Positions 37,331 to 48,764 of a DNA stretch of 64,000 nucleotides are shown here, in pieces (position 1 is the stretch's first letter; every line of letters begins with the position of its first letter). This stretch comes from Callaeas wilsoni. Lineage: Eukaryota > Chordata > Aves > Passeriformes > Callaeidae. Below the pieces are notes generated by a model that was given only the letters and a program-made list of their open reading frames with translations, searched no databases and was not told the DNA's origin. The stretch spans positions 1-64,000 of the forward strand of contig VWPU01013515.1 of assembly GCA_013398955.1 (NCBI GenBank), given 5' to 3'. A program made the translations under genes and the position numbers.

Positions 37331-40300
37331 ATGGCTAGCAAAAGGAAATCCACAACTCCCTGCATGATACCAGTAAAAACACTGGTGCTTCAGGAGACTG
37401 AACAGGATGCTGGAGAAGATGATCATGAAGGAACACAAGCAGAAGCTCCTGCAGAAGGACCAGCAGCGAGTGATGCTGGGGCCAGCAACAGTAATAATGG
37501 AGCTTTGTCCAACGGGCACCGCGGCATTGCCGATGGTGACACTTATATCTGCAAGCCTTGTGACTTCGGCTCTCAAGACCTTCACCAGTTCTTCGGGCAC
37601 TTGGACTCTGAGCACTCAGACTTCAGCAAAGACCCCGCGTTTGCGTGTGTCGGGTGCAGCTTCCTGGCCAACAGCCACGAAGGGCTCTCGCACCACAACG
37701 CGGAGTCGCACGCCGGCGAGACGAGCTTTGTCTGGAGGGTGGCGAAGCAGGACAGTCGTACAACCGTGGAGCAAAATCTCTGTGAGGCCACCAGCAGCCA
37801 TGACCTGCCGGGAGAGGTCCCTGAGGAAGGGGCAGACGGCCAGTCTGGAATTATCATTACCAAAACCCCCATCATGAAGATAATGAAGGGTAAACCCGAG
37901 GCCAAAAAAATCCACACGCTGAAGGAGAATGTGTCAAGTCAGTTGGGCGGTGAGTCAGAGGTGAAGGATGGAGAGCATTCATTCCCAAATGGGTCCGTGC
38001 CAGTCAGCCAGCCCACTGCAAGTTCAACAAAGTCATCCCACATAGTGAATGGCTCCATCATAGGAAACGTGCCTGTTCTGCAGGCGGGTGTTGCACAACT
38101 TGTGTCGCTGCAGCAGCAGCCCCCGTTGCATCAGCAGCTCCCTACATCCAAGTCCCTTCCCAAGGTAATGATTCCACTGAGCAGCATTCCCACATACAAT
38201 GCCGCCATGGACTCAAACAGCTTCCTGAAAAACTCTTTCAACAAGTTCCCCTACCCCACCAAAGCTGAGCTCTGCTACTTGACCGTGGTGACCAAGTACC
38301 CAGAAGAGCAGCTGAAGATCTGGTTCACTGCGCAGAGGCTGAAGCAGGGCATCAGCTGGTCACCGGAGGAGATCGAAGATGCCAGGAAGAAGATGTTCAA
38401 CACCGTTATTCAGTCTGTGCCACAACCCACCATTACAGTGCTGAACACACCCCTGGTTGCAAATCCTGGGACTGTTCCCCATCTTATCCAGGCGACTTTA
38501 CCAGGCCACGTGGTGGGGCAGCCAGAGGGGACAGGGGGGCTGCTGGTCACACAGCCCATCATGGCAAACGGGTTGAAGGGCACCAGCTCCTCCTTCACCT
38601 TGGCAGTGACTTCTGTCCCCAAGCCGCAGCCGGCGTCGCAGCACAGCACCGTGAGCTCCAGCAACACATCCGGGGTCAAGGTGGTCAACAGCGCCCAGTC
38701 ACTGCTCACCGCCTGCCCTGCCATCTCCTCGCAGACCTTCCTGGATCCCAATGTCTACAAAAACAAGAAGTCCCATGAGCAGCTCTCAGCCCTCAAAGGC
38801 AGCTTCTGCAGAAATCAGTTCCCTGGCCAGGCTGAAGTTGAGCGGCTGACAAAGATCACGGGCTTGTCCACCAAGGAGATCCGAAAATGGTTCAGTGACA
38901 GGAGGTACCACTACAGGAATGTGAGAGGTGGCCGGGCCGTCTTCCCTGGAGACAGCGCTCTCGATTCCTTGCCCGAAATCACCTTCGACGTCCCACCCAG
39001 AGGAGCCGAGCTGAGCCCTATGGCAGCAGCGGCCACGCCAGCCCCTCACCACCCGCCACGGCGGCAGTCGTGGCACCAGGCGCCCGACTTCACCCCAACC
39101 AAGTACAAGGAGCGAGCACCAGAGCAGCTGAAGGCCCTGGAGAGCAGTTTTGCCCAAAATCCCCTTCCTGCGGAGGAAGAGGTGAACCGCCTGAGGGGGG
39201 AAACAAAGATGACACGGAGGGAGATCGACAGCTGGTTCTCGGAGAGGAGGAAGAAGAAGGTGGCGGAGGAAAACAAGAAAGTGGAAGAGGTGGCTCAACA
39301 GGAGGAGGAGGAGGCAGAGAATGGTGGCGCGGAAGGGGAAGACTCCTCGGATGAGCAGAGGGCCACGAGTGAAAACGGCTCAGTCGACGCCTCCGGCAGC
39401 AACCCGAACTCGGTGGAGCGGAAGGTGAGTCCCATCAAAATCAACCTGAAAAACCTGCGAGTGACCGAGTCCAACGGCAAAAACGAGGTACCGGGGACCG
39501 GCGCAAATGAAAAGGGGGACGGCAGCTCCAGCCGGCCGCCCACCCCTCCCAAAACCAAACTGAACTTCAAAAAAACGGCCCAGCAGCGGCATCTGCTGAA
39601 GCAAATGTTCGTGCAGACCCAGCGCCCCACGAACCAGGAGTATGACGCCATCGTGTCCCAGACGGGCCTGCCGCGGGCCGAGGTCATTCGCTGGTTCGGG
39701 GACAGCCGGTATGGCTACAAGAACGGGCAGCTGAAGTGGTATGAGAACTACCGGCGGGGGGTCTTCCCCCCGGGGCTGGTGGAGGTCAGCCCCGCCGGCC
39801 GGGAGGTGCTCGAGGACTACTACGAGAAGCACAAGGGGCTGCGGGAGGAGGACGTGCCCGGCCTCTGCGAGCGCGCCCGCCTCGGCGCCCAGCAGCTCAA
39901 GGTGTGGTTTGCGGTGAAGGCGGAGGAGGAGGGCAGGGGCTCCGGCCCCGAGGCGGCTGCGAGCCGGAAAGGGCCGTGTGAAGCCGGCGCGGAGGCGTCG
40001 GAGAGCAGCGAGGCGTGGGAGCCGGGCGGCCAGGAGGGCGGTGCCGGGACCCCCGACGCCCCCGGCCCGCCGCCCGCCACAAGGCTGGGTAAGGCCCCTG
40101 CCTTGGCGTGGGAGGGCTTGGGGTGGCATGGGGCAGCGGGCCTCTCCCGTTTGGGAAGCAGGTTCAGTGAAGGGGTTAGCGTTTGAGGTTTAACTGAGGA
40201 AGTGGTGAGGAGCTCTCTCTGTGAAAGAAAGCCGTAAAGGAAGGAGGGTGAGGAGGGGCTGGCAGGATGACACAGGTGCCGCTGCCTGCCTGCCCCTTCC

Positions 40301-41403
40301 TGCCTTGGTCATTGGGTGCTGGCACCGCTCAGAAGCCAAATCCTGGCTTTATTTCAAGCTGGAGTAAAACAGCAGGAGTGTCCGGTCCTTTACCTGTCCT
40401 GTGGGAAGATGGCCTATGGGTTTGTTTATTTATTTGGGAAGAAAGGGGCCTGGCTGCTTGTCCTATGCCACTGGTTTCTGCCATGTCCCCACCTGGCCTT
40501 CAGCAGCAGACACATCCCCTGCCTGCCTTTCTCTCTCCTGCTGCCAGCTTTCCAGATGTGAACATCCTTGTTTGGCATGGAGAAAGGCTCAGGTGGTGAA
40601 GGTGGAGGCTGCACGGGAGGGGAGGGGACATGGAGTCTCCAGGACTCGCTTTTGGAAGGCGTGTGTCTGTGTGTGCAGAGGAGAGGAGAGGTGCTTTCCA
40701 AGGCCTCTGTGGGCCCTTCTGCAGTGCAGCTGGGGGCTGTTTCCTCCCTGGCAGGGTTCCCACCAGATCGGGATGGCTGAGTGCTGGCCCTGTCCCACGG
40801 TGGTCCGTGCACGCAGCCCGTTGCTGGCCAGCTGGGATCTTCTCCAGTCCCACTGCCTCGCTTTGGAGCTTCCCACACACCTCTGCCATGACTGCAGGCC
40901 TTAAAAAATATTATAAAAATCAAGTAAAATTCATTGCTTCCCTTCCCATCTAATTTGGAGAAGGTGGAGCATGGGTTTGGATGGGCTCTGCCCTTGCTGC
41001 ACACGCTGTGTGCTTTGCAGAGGAGTGGTGGATTTGGGGACTGGTGGGGGGTCAGCTTTTGTGCTGGGGAGGTGGCTGTGTCCCTGCTAGTGCCCTCTGA
41101 GCATGGCTTTATGCCACCCAGGGCGAGGGGGTCCTGTTGACCCTCGTGGCACAGAGGCAGGAGGTGCTTAGCAAAGGTGCATCCCTCCTTAGGGATGTAA
41201 AGGCAACTCCACTCCCTGAAGGTTTTTGGGTTTCCCGGCCCCTCTGAATGGTTCTAGCCCTTCTTTGCAGCTGGCTCTGACAAGGCTCTTGATTTTGCGT
41301 ATCCTGAGGCACTCCTGCATCCCTTCCTCCCCACCCAGCACCCCACCTGGAGCAATGCCAGGAGCACCTCTGACACCTCTGTTCTTTTTCAGAAACAGAC
41401 TGA
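37331..41403 (+). CDS. ZHX3: ZHX3, zinc fingers and homeoboxes protein 3; CDS join 37331..40088, 41393..41403 (922 aa)
   Basis: This is a nuclear DNA-binding protein. The ZHX family homo- and heterodimerises (ZHX1, ZHX2, ZHX3), binds NF-YA and represses transcription. The N-terminus MASKRKSTTPCMIPVKT is the family signature. Two C2H2 fingers follow: Cys74/Cys77/His90/His95 and Cys106/Cys109/His122/His127. Five homeodomains lie near residues 293-352, 478-535, 588-650, 745-803 and 815-872, each with its helix-3 Trp-Phe (Trp331, 520, 635, 788, 859). There is a short Gln/Pro stretch around 258-270 and a Glu-rich acidic stretch near 655-690. Almost the whole protein is in one exon, ending after one base of a codon at 40088. 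The terminal exon completes it with Glu-Thr-Asp and TGA, the same ending as I recall for human ZHX3 (956 aa). The acceptor is TTCTTTTTCAG and the donor G/GTAAGG. The last third is unusually GC-rich. Confidence 0.97.
40089..41392 (+). other. ZHX3: ZHX3 last coding intron (1304 bp)
   Basis: The intron runs from GTAAGG to TTTTTCAG. Reading on into it, without splicing, would replace the Glu-Thr-Asp end by about 32 intron-coded residues and stop at 40186. No other gene was recognised inside; the open frames on both strands at 40267-41004 carry no known domain. Confidence 0.85.
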
Positions 41404-42516
41404 ACTCAAACCACCAGCCCCGGAGGATCCGCTCTTACCCTTGAGAAGAAATTTGTGATCTTTAAGAAACCCGTGGGCCGGCCTGATCCAAACCTGAGGA
41501 GCAGGATGTGGTGATGAAGCACTGCCGTACATGAGACCTTTGAGCACAGCACACGAGACAGCACGTGCAAAAACTGGGCACTCGGTGCTGAGCTCGTGGT
41601 GGCCCAGCTGAGGAGACGGCTGGGAGATGGTGGAGGCGGGGGCTCAGCTCGCACCCAGGAAATAGGATGCTCCTGTTTGCTTTCCAGTGACAGACTTTCA
41701 GATTTCATATTCATATACCGATGCCTACAGCTGCCTATACAAGCATAACAAATCTCAGACATTGTGTAAACAAGGTCATTGCTTAGATATGGACTCTCAT
41801 GGCATAGTACTTGTTTCTTTTTTTCTTTTTTTTTATTTTCATCTGTCCGTTAAGGTGTTTGTTCTCTAAAGGTTGGCATGGCTGCATATATCCTCTCTGC
41901 CCTTTCTGGTCCTTAAGCCCTGGCAGCGAAGGGCTTTGTGGGCACACAAGCGTGAGTGTATTAGGAAAAGGAAGGGATTTGAGAAGAAAACTGCCAGTCT
42001 TGAATTTGAGTGAGATTCTTATCCCTCCAGATGAGGTTAGAGTGAGCATTGCATCCTCTCTGATAAGCAGCAGGGTCCCAGACCTGGGCAGCCCAGGAGA
42101 TGGAGTTTGGTGTCATTTGTCCCTTGCTGAAAGAACACTTTCCCCTGTGCTCCTGGAGACTGACTGTAACAGGCTGTTAAATCTCCAAGTCTCTCTTTAA
42201 TCTCTGAGAACTAGCACATAATAATTTTTGCATCCTGACCTGGAATCCTTTTCATTGTTTGAGAGAACAGTCTGTTCTTCAGAGAACAAACGCGGAGAGT
42301 CACAGCATGGCTGTGAGTGGTTCAAGTCGTTGTCTCCAAGGCAGCGGCTCTGCTGCCATCGGGAAGTTTCCTTCTTGCAGCCCTACATGGCAGATCCTCC
42401 TGCAGCACTGCTGGAGATTTAAAGTGTTTGTTCCAATCTTTTTTTTTTTCCTTTTCTTATTTTTTTTCCTTTTTTTCCCCCCCAGGCCATGTGCAATAGT
42501 TCTGGCAAAAGAGCAA

Positions 42517-42522
42517 AATAAA
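42517..42522 (+). terminator. ZHX3: Proximal poly(A) signal AATAAA of ZHX3
   Basis: A canonical AATAAA lies 1.1 kb after the stop codon. A T- and GT-rich section at about 42560-42600 follows, as expected downstream of a cleavage site. Use of this site would give a short 3' UTR. Confidence 0.5.
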
Positions 42523-43940
42523 TTTCCCAGTTATCCTGCCTGCTGCCTGGTACCTGTACATTTTTAATGTGTGTTTTCTTGGGTGGTTGCTGTGTGATGC
42601 AACTGCTTGAACATTTTTGCTTTAAATATTCTTTTCTAATAGAAAAAAAAGTCCAGAAGGGAAACTCTTGAGCTGAATAGTCCAGCCAAATGCTGTGTCA
42701 GATCATTCTGTCACAAACTAATCAAATCCCAGCTCCAAATTGGTTCCATATTTTGCCTTCACTTTTGCTCTTGGAAGGCTATTCCAGAAATTGACTGCCT
42801 TTGAGTGGTTAGAAACTTTATTTAAATTTCTAGTTTGAATTAATTCGTGGCTGGTTCATTCCTGGTTTGTTTTGGAGCCAACATTGTCCTTTAACTTAAA
42901 TAGTTTTTGGTGTTTATCTGCTGATGTATTTATGGAGAGTAGTCATAGCTCCTTATTTTTTGCCAAGCCAACTCAGCCAAGCTTTTTCAGTAGAAGGTTT
43001 TTATTTAGTGAGAGCTTTTTAATGTGGGAGACTTTATTGTTGGTGGTAAATGATATTTATTAGGAGGGTGGGTAGCAAACCCCAAAGGATTGGATCCAGA
43101 GATTTACAAAAAATCTGGTTTAAAAACAAAAAGGCTCTTTCAGAACCTCTTCCAAAGATGGTGTCTGATTTCTACCTTTAATTGCCCTTGCTTTTGCAAT
43201 TCTTTCTTTGCCCCCTCTTCAAGAGGCCGCCTTGCTCAGCTGCTGGAAGGGGCTGTGGCTGCTCAGTGCTGTTGCAGAGGCTTCCCCTCTCCTGGAGGGA
43301 CGTGCTGGGTGCCTGTGCCTGGGCTCACAGGGCTCCCCTGGCACACAGGGTGAGACCGTGGCCAGGTGTGACTGTCTGCTCCAGACAGAGGTCACCTGTG
43401 CCCCACAGAGGGCTGAGTGACGCCTTGGATGTGCCAGATGGTTGGTCTGGCATCCCACAGCCAGACCAACCGTCCCACCACGCTGTGAGCAGGGGTGGCA
43501 CCGACCCAGGGCAGCCTGTGTGGCACCAGGCTCCCTAAATTTGTCTTTGGAAGCACTGTTGATGGTCGTGACACAGTTGGAGGCATGACCAGCAGCCATG
43601 CCACCTTGGCTGGTGATGGCTCAGCCGGTGGCATCCCTGTGGCTCTCCTTGGGGACCAGGGACAGCTGCCCTGTGGTGACACCCCCAGAGGTGCACCCTC
43701 ATGGGTGCAATCCTGTGCACCCCAAAAGATCAGAGAGAGTGGGAGAATCTGGGTGGTTGTAGAGCTGAAAGCAGACCTGGGAGTCGTGCAGCCCGAGAAT
43801 ATGGATGTATGTACAGTGTCACCTTCAGAGAACAAATACAGGTAGGTCAATTTACTCTGTAGTGTCTATGTACATGCAGGTTTATTTAACTACACATATA
43901 TGCAGTTCAGATATGCCATTGATTCTTTATTGCATTAAGA

Positions 43941-43959
43941 TGTACATTAAAAATGTACA
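43941..43959 (+). repeat. Perfect 8-bp hairpin in the ZHX3 3' UTR
   Basis: TGTACATT and AATGTACA flank an AAA loop. It lies in an AT-rich part of the 3' UTR that looks conserved. Its function is unknown. Confidence 0.6.
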
Positions 43960-46900
43960 CTTTTACTAACTACTTGCTATATAAATATGTCGGAAGTGTA
44001 GTTTGCCCATTCAAGGTGATTTTCTGTGGGATTTTTGGTGTACACGTAAGGGCCTATGGCTGATTGGAAGAGTGATCCCCGCTCCATCTACAGGAATGCT
44101 TAAGGACTATGGTATGAACTGGTCCCTTCAAACCATGTTTTGATGCACTAGCTGAAATATTTTGCACTTAGATTGTATTCAGCCAGTTTTCCAGAAAAAT
44201 TGAAAAGAAGTCTTGTGAGCTAGAGGGAGAATTTCCCGGTGTACACAGAAAAACCAGCCTTGAGGGTTGGAAGCTGCTGAGGTTTTTGAGCTTTGTCTCC
44301 ATGCATTCATACAAGCACAGCAGGAGTTTTCTTTCTTTTGGGTCGGAGGAATTTTAAAAAGTGGTTCCATGCAGACTCCGCTCGGACGTGGCGGCGGGGC
44401 TGGCAAACGCCATTGCGTGGGGAGGGTAAGATTTAGAGACAAAAAAGAAATCAAAAAATGATCGAGTTCCCTTTCTAACTCCTACATTCCTTGTTATCTG
44501 CATTTTTTAGTTGACTTGAAATCTTCATAAAAGTATAAGCTGAAGATATTTGAGGGTTTAGCTCTGTGGTCTTCTGTTTCTCTGCTGAGGAGAAACAGGT
44601 GCCATCTCCAAAAAGACTCGGATTTTGGTGCAGGACATTGGAAATGTGTTTGCATCCGAAACTGAAAAGAAAAACTGAGAGGTGGCTTGATAGTCCCAAC
44701 AGCAGCTCTTGTGGTGTTAAGAGGAAGTGTCACCACAATTCTTCACAGTGTGTGAATATTTATCATCATCTAATCAAAGATGACTATCTTGACTTGAAAG
44801 GGGTGTAAGATCGAGGTGATGTAGCCAGCATCAGTAAGGAAGAGATCCACCTCCATCCACTGTGCCTGAGCTTGGGCTTGGCAGGCACAGCAGAAACCAT
44901 CAGTTTTAATCCACGTGAATCTTGTTACTTATGTCTCTGAGGCTGCTTAGATTAAGGGCACAATCCAATTGCTTAATAACCCGAAACCCTGATTTGTGCT
45001 GGCCCTGGCTTACTCATGGAAAGGGCTGCTGGTTCTCCTGGTGCAAGGAACTGAGTTTCTTTATTCATTGATGTCAGCAGCCCCTGCCATGAGATTGCTA
45101 GACATTGTTCCATGTTTCATTTGGGTACCTTATTTTTCAGCTCTCTAATTAGCATCCTAGAAATTATTCTTTTTTCTTTTTTTTTTTTTTAGCAGAACAC
45201 TAAACAAACCATGATCTACAGGCTCCTATCTCTACCTGCCTGAGAGCTGAGTGCTGCTGCACATCAGGCCTGCAGCCTGGTGGGAGGATGGGCACAGGTG
45301 CTTGCAGGTACTTAGTGTGATTTCATGTCCCCTCCCTGAGCTGGTCACCAGGAGAAGCCACCAGCAAAAGCAGTAGCTGCTGGCAGAGAAACGCTGTAGT
45401 CCTTAACCTGGTTGGGGGATGCTCACACAGGAGCTGGAAGATAGCTGCTGGGTTAATTTTTGTTACGTGTCCCCTGACAGTTCAACAGAAGGAAGCTGTA
45501 GAAGGCTGGTTTTTCCTTTAGGGTTTTGGGTATTTTGGTTTTTTTGAATTGGAAAGCAACAGATTTTGGTCACATGCAGAAGTGTTGTATTGTTTTCCCT
45601 GCAGCCCCTCTCTTAGAGACATAACAGAGGCAACCTGATCAGAAGGTGACTCATTGGGAATCACAAGAAAAGTATTATTTTCAGCACTTGGGCACAAATT
45701 ACAAAGTGAATGTGATACTGCACATTCCCATCATGGTGGCAGTATTTTAAATGCTTGTAAACTTCTCCCTCTTGTTGCCCAGATAATTTTGGCTTTGCTT
45801 TCTTTAAATCAGTCAGAGTCCTGATGTGATTCAGCTTACCTGTAAACCTCTGGTGTCACTTCTCAGCTGATCCCAAAACCAGCAGGGTAAGATTAGGCAG
45901 CATAATACATGGAGGGGAATGAGGCACTTGCAGGCTATCCCTGTTCTTTTTATTGGGAAGTTTAGTTTCTGCTCTATGTTTTACTGGCAGTGGTCGCTGC
46001 CAGGAATGTTGGATTGGTATCACAAAACTTTAAAGCAGAGCAAGGGAGCTCTGTTATATAAGCAGTGAATTTTTGGTTGTTTTTTTTTTTAATTTTCGGT
46101 TTTCTTCTTACAGCCTAAGTGCTCTGTTAGCTGATGTTTGGCATATTCTGATGGCACAATTAAAGCCCCTTTTTCCCTGTACTGATGGAAGGTGGTGTTA
46201 GGGCTCTTGCTTACTGGTGCTAGTGAAGGTTGGGCTAGGAATCCCTGGCATAGAAAATTTCTAGCTAAAATTGCACTTTCTCTCTGCCCCATCTGGCTCA
46301 TGGTGGTGTTATGGGTACGTGGCTGTGATTCCCCTTGCACATACTAACATTGCACTAAAAGAGAGACTTTGGGAACAGCGTGTTGATCACTTTGTTTCTC
46401 AGCAGACCACAAAGTCAGCCTAATGGGGTCTCTTTTTGTTTTTTTTTTTGTTTTAATTATTGTTATTTAGAAATCACGCTGGTGCTGAATGACCTGGAAT
46501 TTTTGCTTGGATTTATCCAAAGGAAAATGTAACTGTAGCTGCAATGGAACCTTTCATAAGGGTGGCCTTGCAGTGAGGGAGCAGGGTGAGAGCTCTGCTG
46601 TGTAAAGCTGTCTTTGTACCGGGGAGGTGTGGGGGGCTCCAGGGGGGTTGCTACTTTGATTTTTTTTTTCTTCAAGACCACAATTTTAAATGGTCACCGT
46701 GGCAATCGTGTGAAACAGGAAATAGTTTTTACTTTTGGTAAAGGTTTTAAAGAGGAAAAAAAAAAAGAAGCTGCCTGTGATTGTGGGCTGTAGCTATTAC
46801 TAGGGCTAGGGTAGCTTGTACGTGCTATGGACTTTACCTGCTCTTATTCTGAGGGCAAGAACTCCCTGTAGCAACAATGCCACTTCTGAGAAGTGAACGG

Positions 46901-47004
46901 CAAGTTTCCCTTCCTTTTGTATATGTGGATGTGAGGGTGGGCGAGGGGAAGAGCTTGCTTGTACAGTTTGTTGAAATGAAACCAGACATTTTTGGTTGTT
47001 CCTA

Positions 47005-47010
47005 AATAAA
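47005..47010 (+). terminator. ZHX3: Distal poly(A) signal AATAAA of ZHX3
   Basis: A canonical AATAAA is followed 15-35 nt later by a GT-rich stretch (GTGAGTCTGCTGGTGCTTG). It is the last + strand signal before the PLCG1 3' end. Confidence 0.6.
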
Positions 47011-47177
47011 GAGCGTAAAAGACAAACGTGAGTCTGCTGGTGCTTGCACCGGGGTTTGGGAGGGCCCAGGGTGGTGCCCTTGAGCCTGGGAATGGCTGTG
47101 CCTGCCCTCCAGCTGCTGGGTGGGGAGTGCTCCAAAACAACCTCCTCATTTATTTTAAAAGCACGACACCTTTGCCA

Positions 47178-47376
47178 TGGGGTAAGGCCAGGAGTGAGTG
47201 CCCCAGCAGCATCCTGAGCCCAGACACCTGTCCTAGGGGTGCTTTTTCATTCCAGAGTGCTGTCCCCAGGCATGGGGACATGGGGTAAGGCCAGGAGTGA
47301 GTGCCCCAGCAGCATCCTGAGCCCAGACACCTCTGTCCTAGGGGTGCTTTTTCTTTCCAGAGTGCTGTCCCCAGGC
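47178..47376 (+). repeat. 102-bp tandem duplication between the two gene ends
   Basis: Copy 1 is 47178-47279 and copy 2 is 47280-47376. Both start ATGGGGTAAGGCCAGGAGTG and contain GTGCTGTCCCCAGGC. They are nearly identical, with a 2-nt insertion and one substitution in copy 2, so the duplication is recent. No gene was recognised inside. It lies in the roughly 570-bp gap between the ZHX3 and PLCG1 3' ends. Confidence 0.9.
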
Positions 47377-47614
47377 TTCCTCAGAACAGCAGGGGCAGCT
47401 GGAGCACATAACTTTGTTTTACTGTTTCGAGTGACCAGCATTAAACCTGGGGCTGCTCCTGGTTATTTTTCCTCCCCGTACCTGCAGACCCCCTAAAGCC
47501 AGGAGGAAGGAGGGAGCAGTGCAACCTCCCCTCAGGAACGGCTGCACCTCAGTTCTGCCTTGCAGGGCACAGACCACCAGACACCTGAGCCAGCACACAG
47601 GTAATACTGACACT

Positions 47615-47620
47615 TTTATT
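47615..47620 (-). terminator. PLCG1: Distal poly(A) signal AATAAA of PLCG1
   Basis: TTTATT on the + strand is AATAAA on the - strand. The sequence beyond it (47555-47605, - strand) is GT-rich, with TGTGTGCTGG and GTGTCTGGTGGTCTGTG, a good downstream element. Confidence 0.75.
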
Positions 47621-47993
47621 GTCGTTTAAAGCTAGAGTGGTCCTGTAAATGTAGAGTTTCACTACTGGACCCTTCGGCAGTGGCTATACAGGTCAGATCT
47701 GGTGTCACCAGGACAGATGGAGGTGCTGCCATGGTCACTGCGGTCACGCCTGGCCCGGAGCGCTGGGAATGGACACAGCAGGGATGGCTGCAAACAGGCT
47801 CCAGCAGCTGTGCAGGATCTCTGGATTACAGGCAGAGCAGTGACGCAGAGGCTGGATGGGGATTTTGTAGGTCTCTTCTTGTGATTATAGACAGTTTGGT
47901 CTCTCACCTCTGGGCAGCCTGTCCACACCGACGCTCTTCTTAAGGGCTTCATGGTGAAGATTGATGGGTGCTTGGGGTTGGTTAGGGGTGGGG

Positions 47994-47999
47994 TTTATT
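47994..47999 (-). terminator. PLCG1: Proximal poly(A) signal AATAAA of PLCG1
   Basis: A second canonical signal lies about 175 nt after the stop codon. The sequence beyond it on the - strand is C/A-rich, not GT-rich, so it is weaker than the distal one. Confidence 0.35.
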
Positions 48000-48173
48000 T
48001 CCAATTTTTTTTTTCTTTTTTTTTTTTTAGTTCTCCACTTGAACACATTTCAGCAGAGAAACTGGAAAAGCTGCCTGAAAGTAGGCCATAGCAGTGCCGT
48101 TTCCATAGAAACCAGTTCACAGCGTGCTGTGAGATTCACAAGCACTGGAGGTGCTTTCGCCCGCCGGGATGGG

Positions 48174-48764
48174 CTACAGCCGGTTGTCCCCGTTGACCCG
48201 GGTCCTCCGCAGTACCCTGGAAGGGGGCACAGAGAGGGGACACAGCTCAGCCTCACCACGGGATGACCAAAGACCATGCTCTGGTGGTCTCAAGTTGCCC
48301 ACTGGAGGAAAGTGGGGGCTCAGCCACATCCCCCCAGGACTTGGGGATAATGCCACCAGCTGCGGGGTGGCAGCTCCTTGTCCCACCCTACTCCCACAGC
48401 AGTGACTCCCGCAAGCACTGGCACAACTTGCAGCTGAAATTTAGGGTTTCCACGCAGCAAACAAGGCTGCGGCTCCGCTTTGGGTTAGGGGGAAGCTGCA
48501 TTCATCTGCCTCCAGCCAGACTAAATGCAGGGGGGGACCTTGTGCTGCAGAGGAAGAGCTGAATGAGAACTGGCCTCACCTTCGCTCCCGGCTCTCCAAG
48601 TGGTCAGCGAGCTGCTCTGGGGACACACGGAAATCCTCGAAAGGCTGCTGGTACCGCGACTCAAAGGATCCCTCTCTGCCTCTGCTCGCCAGCAGCTGGC
48701 TGGAGCCATCCCCTGCTCGTTCCCGTAGGGATGAAGCATTGAAGAGGTTTATTTCGCCATTTTC
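48174..48764 (-). CDS. PLCG1: PLCG1 exons for C-terminal tail
   Basis: Exon 48580-48764 encodes [19 protein letters not shown] through [14 protein letters not shown], with a Tyr in the place of human Tyr1253, to SRER. The last exon, 48174-48216, gives [13 protein letters not shown] and TAG. The tail differs from human mainly in its Ser/Gly-rich first part; the very end is conserved. Confidence 0.94.

Larger units (their letters stand above)
41404..47025 (+). other. ZHX3: ZHX3 3' UTR (long form; end approximate)
   Basis: The stretch runs from the TGA at 41401-41403 to the distal poly(A) signal at 47005-47010. No coding exon of another gene was recognised. It contains a T/C-rich tract at 42437-42485, a GC-richer island at 43200-43800, AT-rich conserved-looking sequence at 43860-44180, and a short hairpin at 43941-43959. 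A long 3' UTR suits this gene family, but extension past the proximal signal at 42517 is inferred. Confidence 0.55.
47597..48173 (-). other. PLCG1: PLCG1 3' UTR (end approximate)
   Basis: The stretch runs from the TAG at 48174-48176 leftwards to just past the signal at 47615-47620. It includes a T-rich (+ strand) run at 48003-48030. No coding sequence was recognised. Confidence 0.7.

Noticed and set aside
39380..40129. 249-codon open frame antisense to ZHX3
   Set aside because: A shadow of the very GC-rich ZHX3 coding strand; no independent start context or domain.
43182..43845. Open frames in the ZHX3 3' UTR, one followed by a CAG/GTAGGT donor-like site at about 43841
   Set aside because: No matching acceptor-bounded exon or protein family was recognised; most likely GC-rich UTR.
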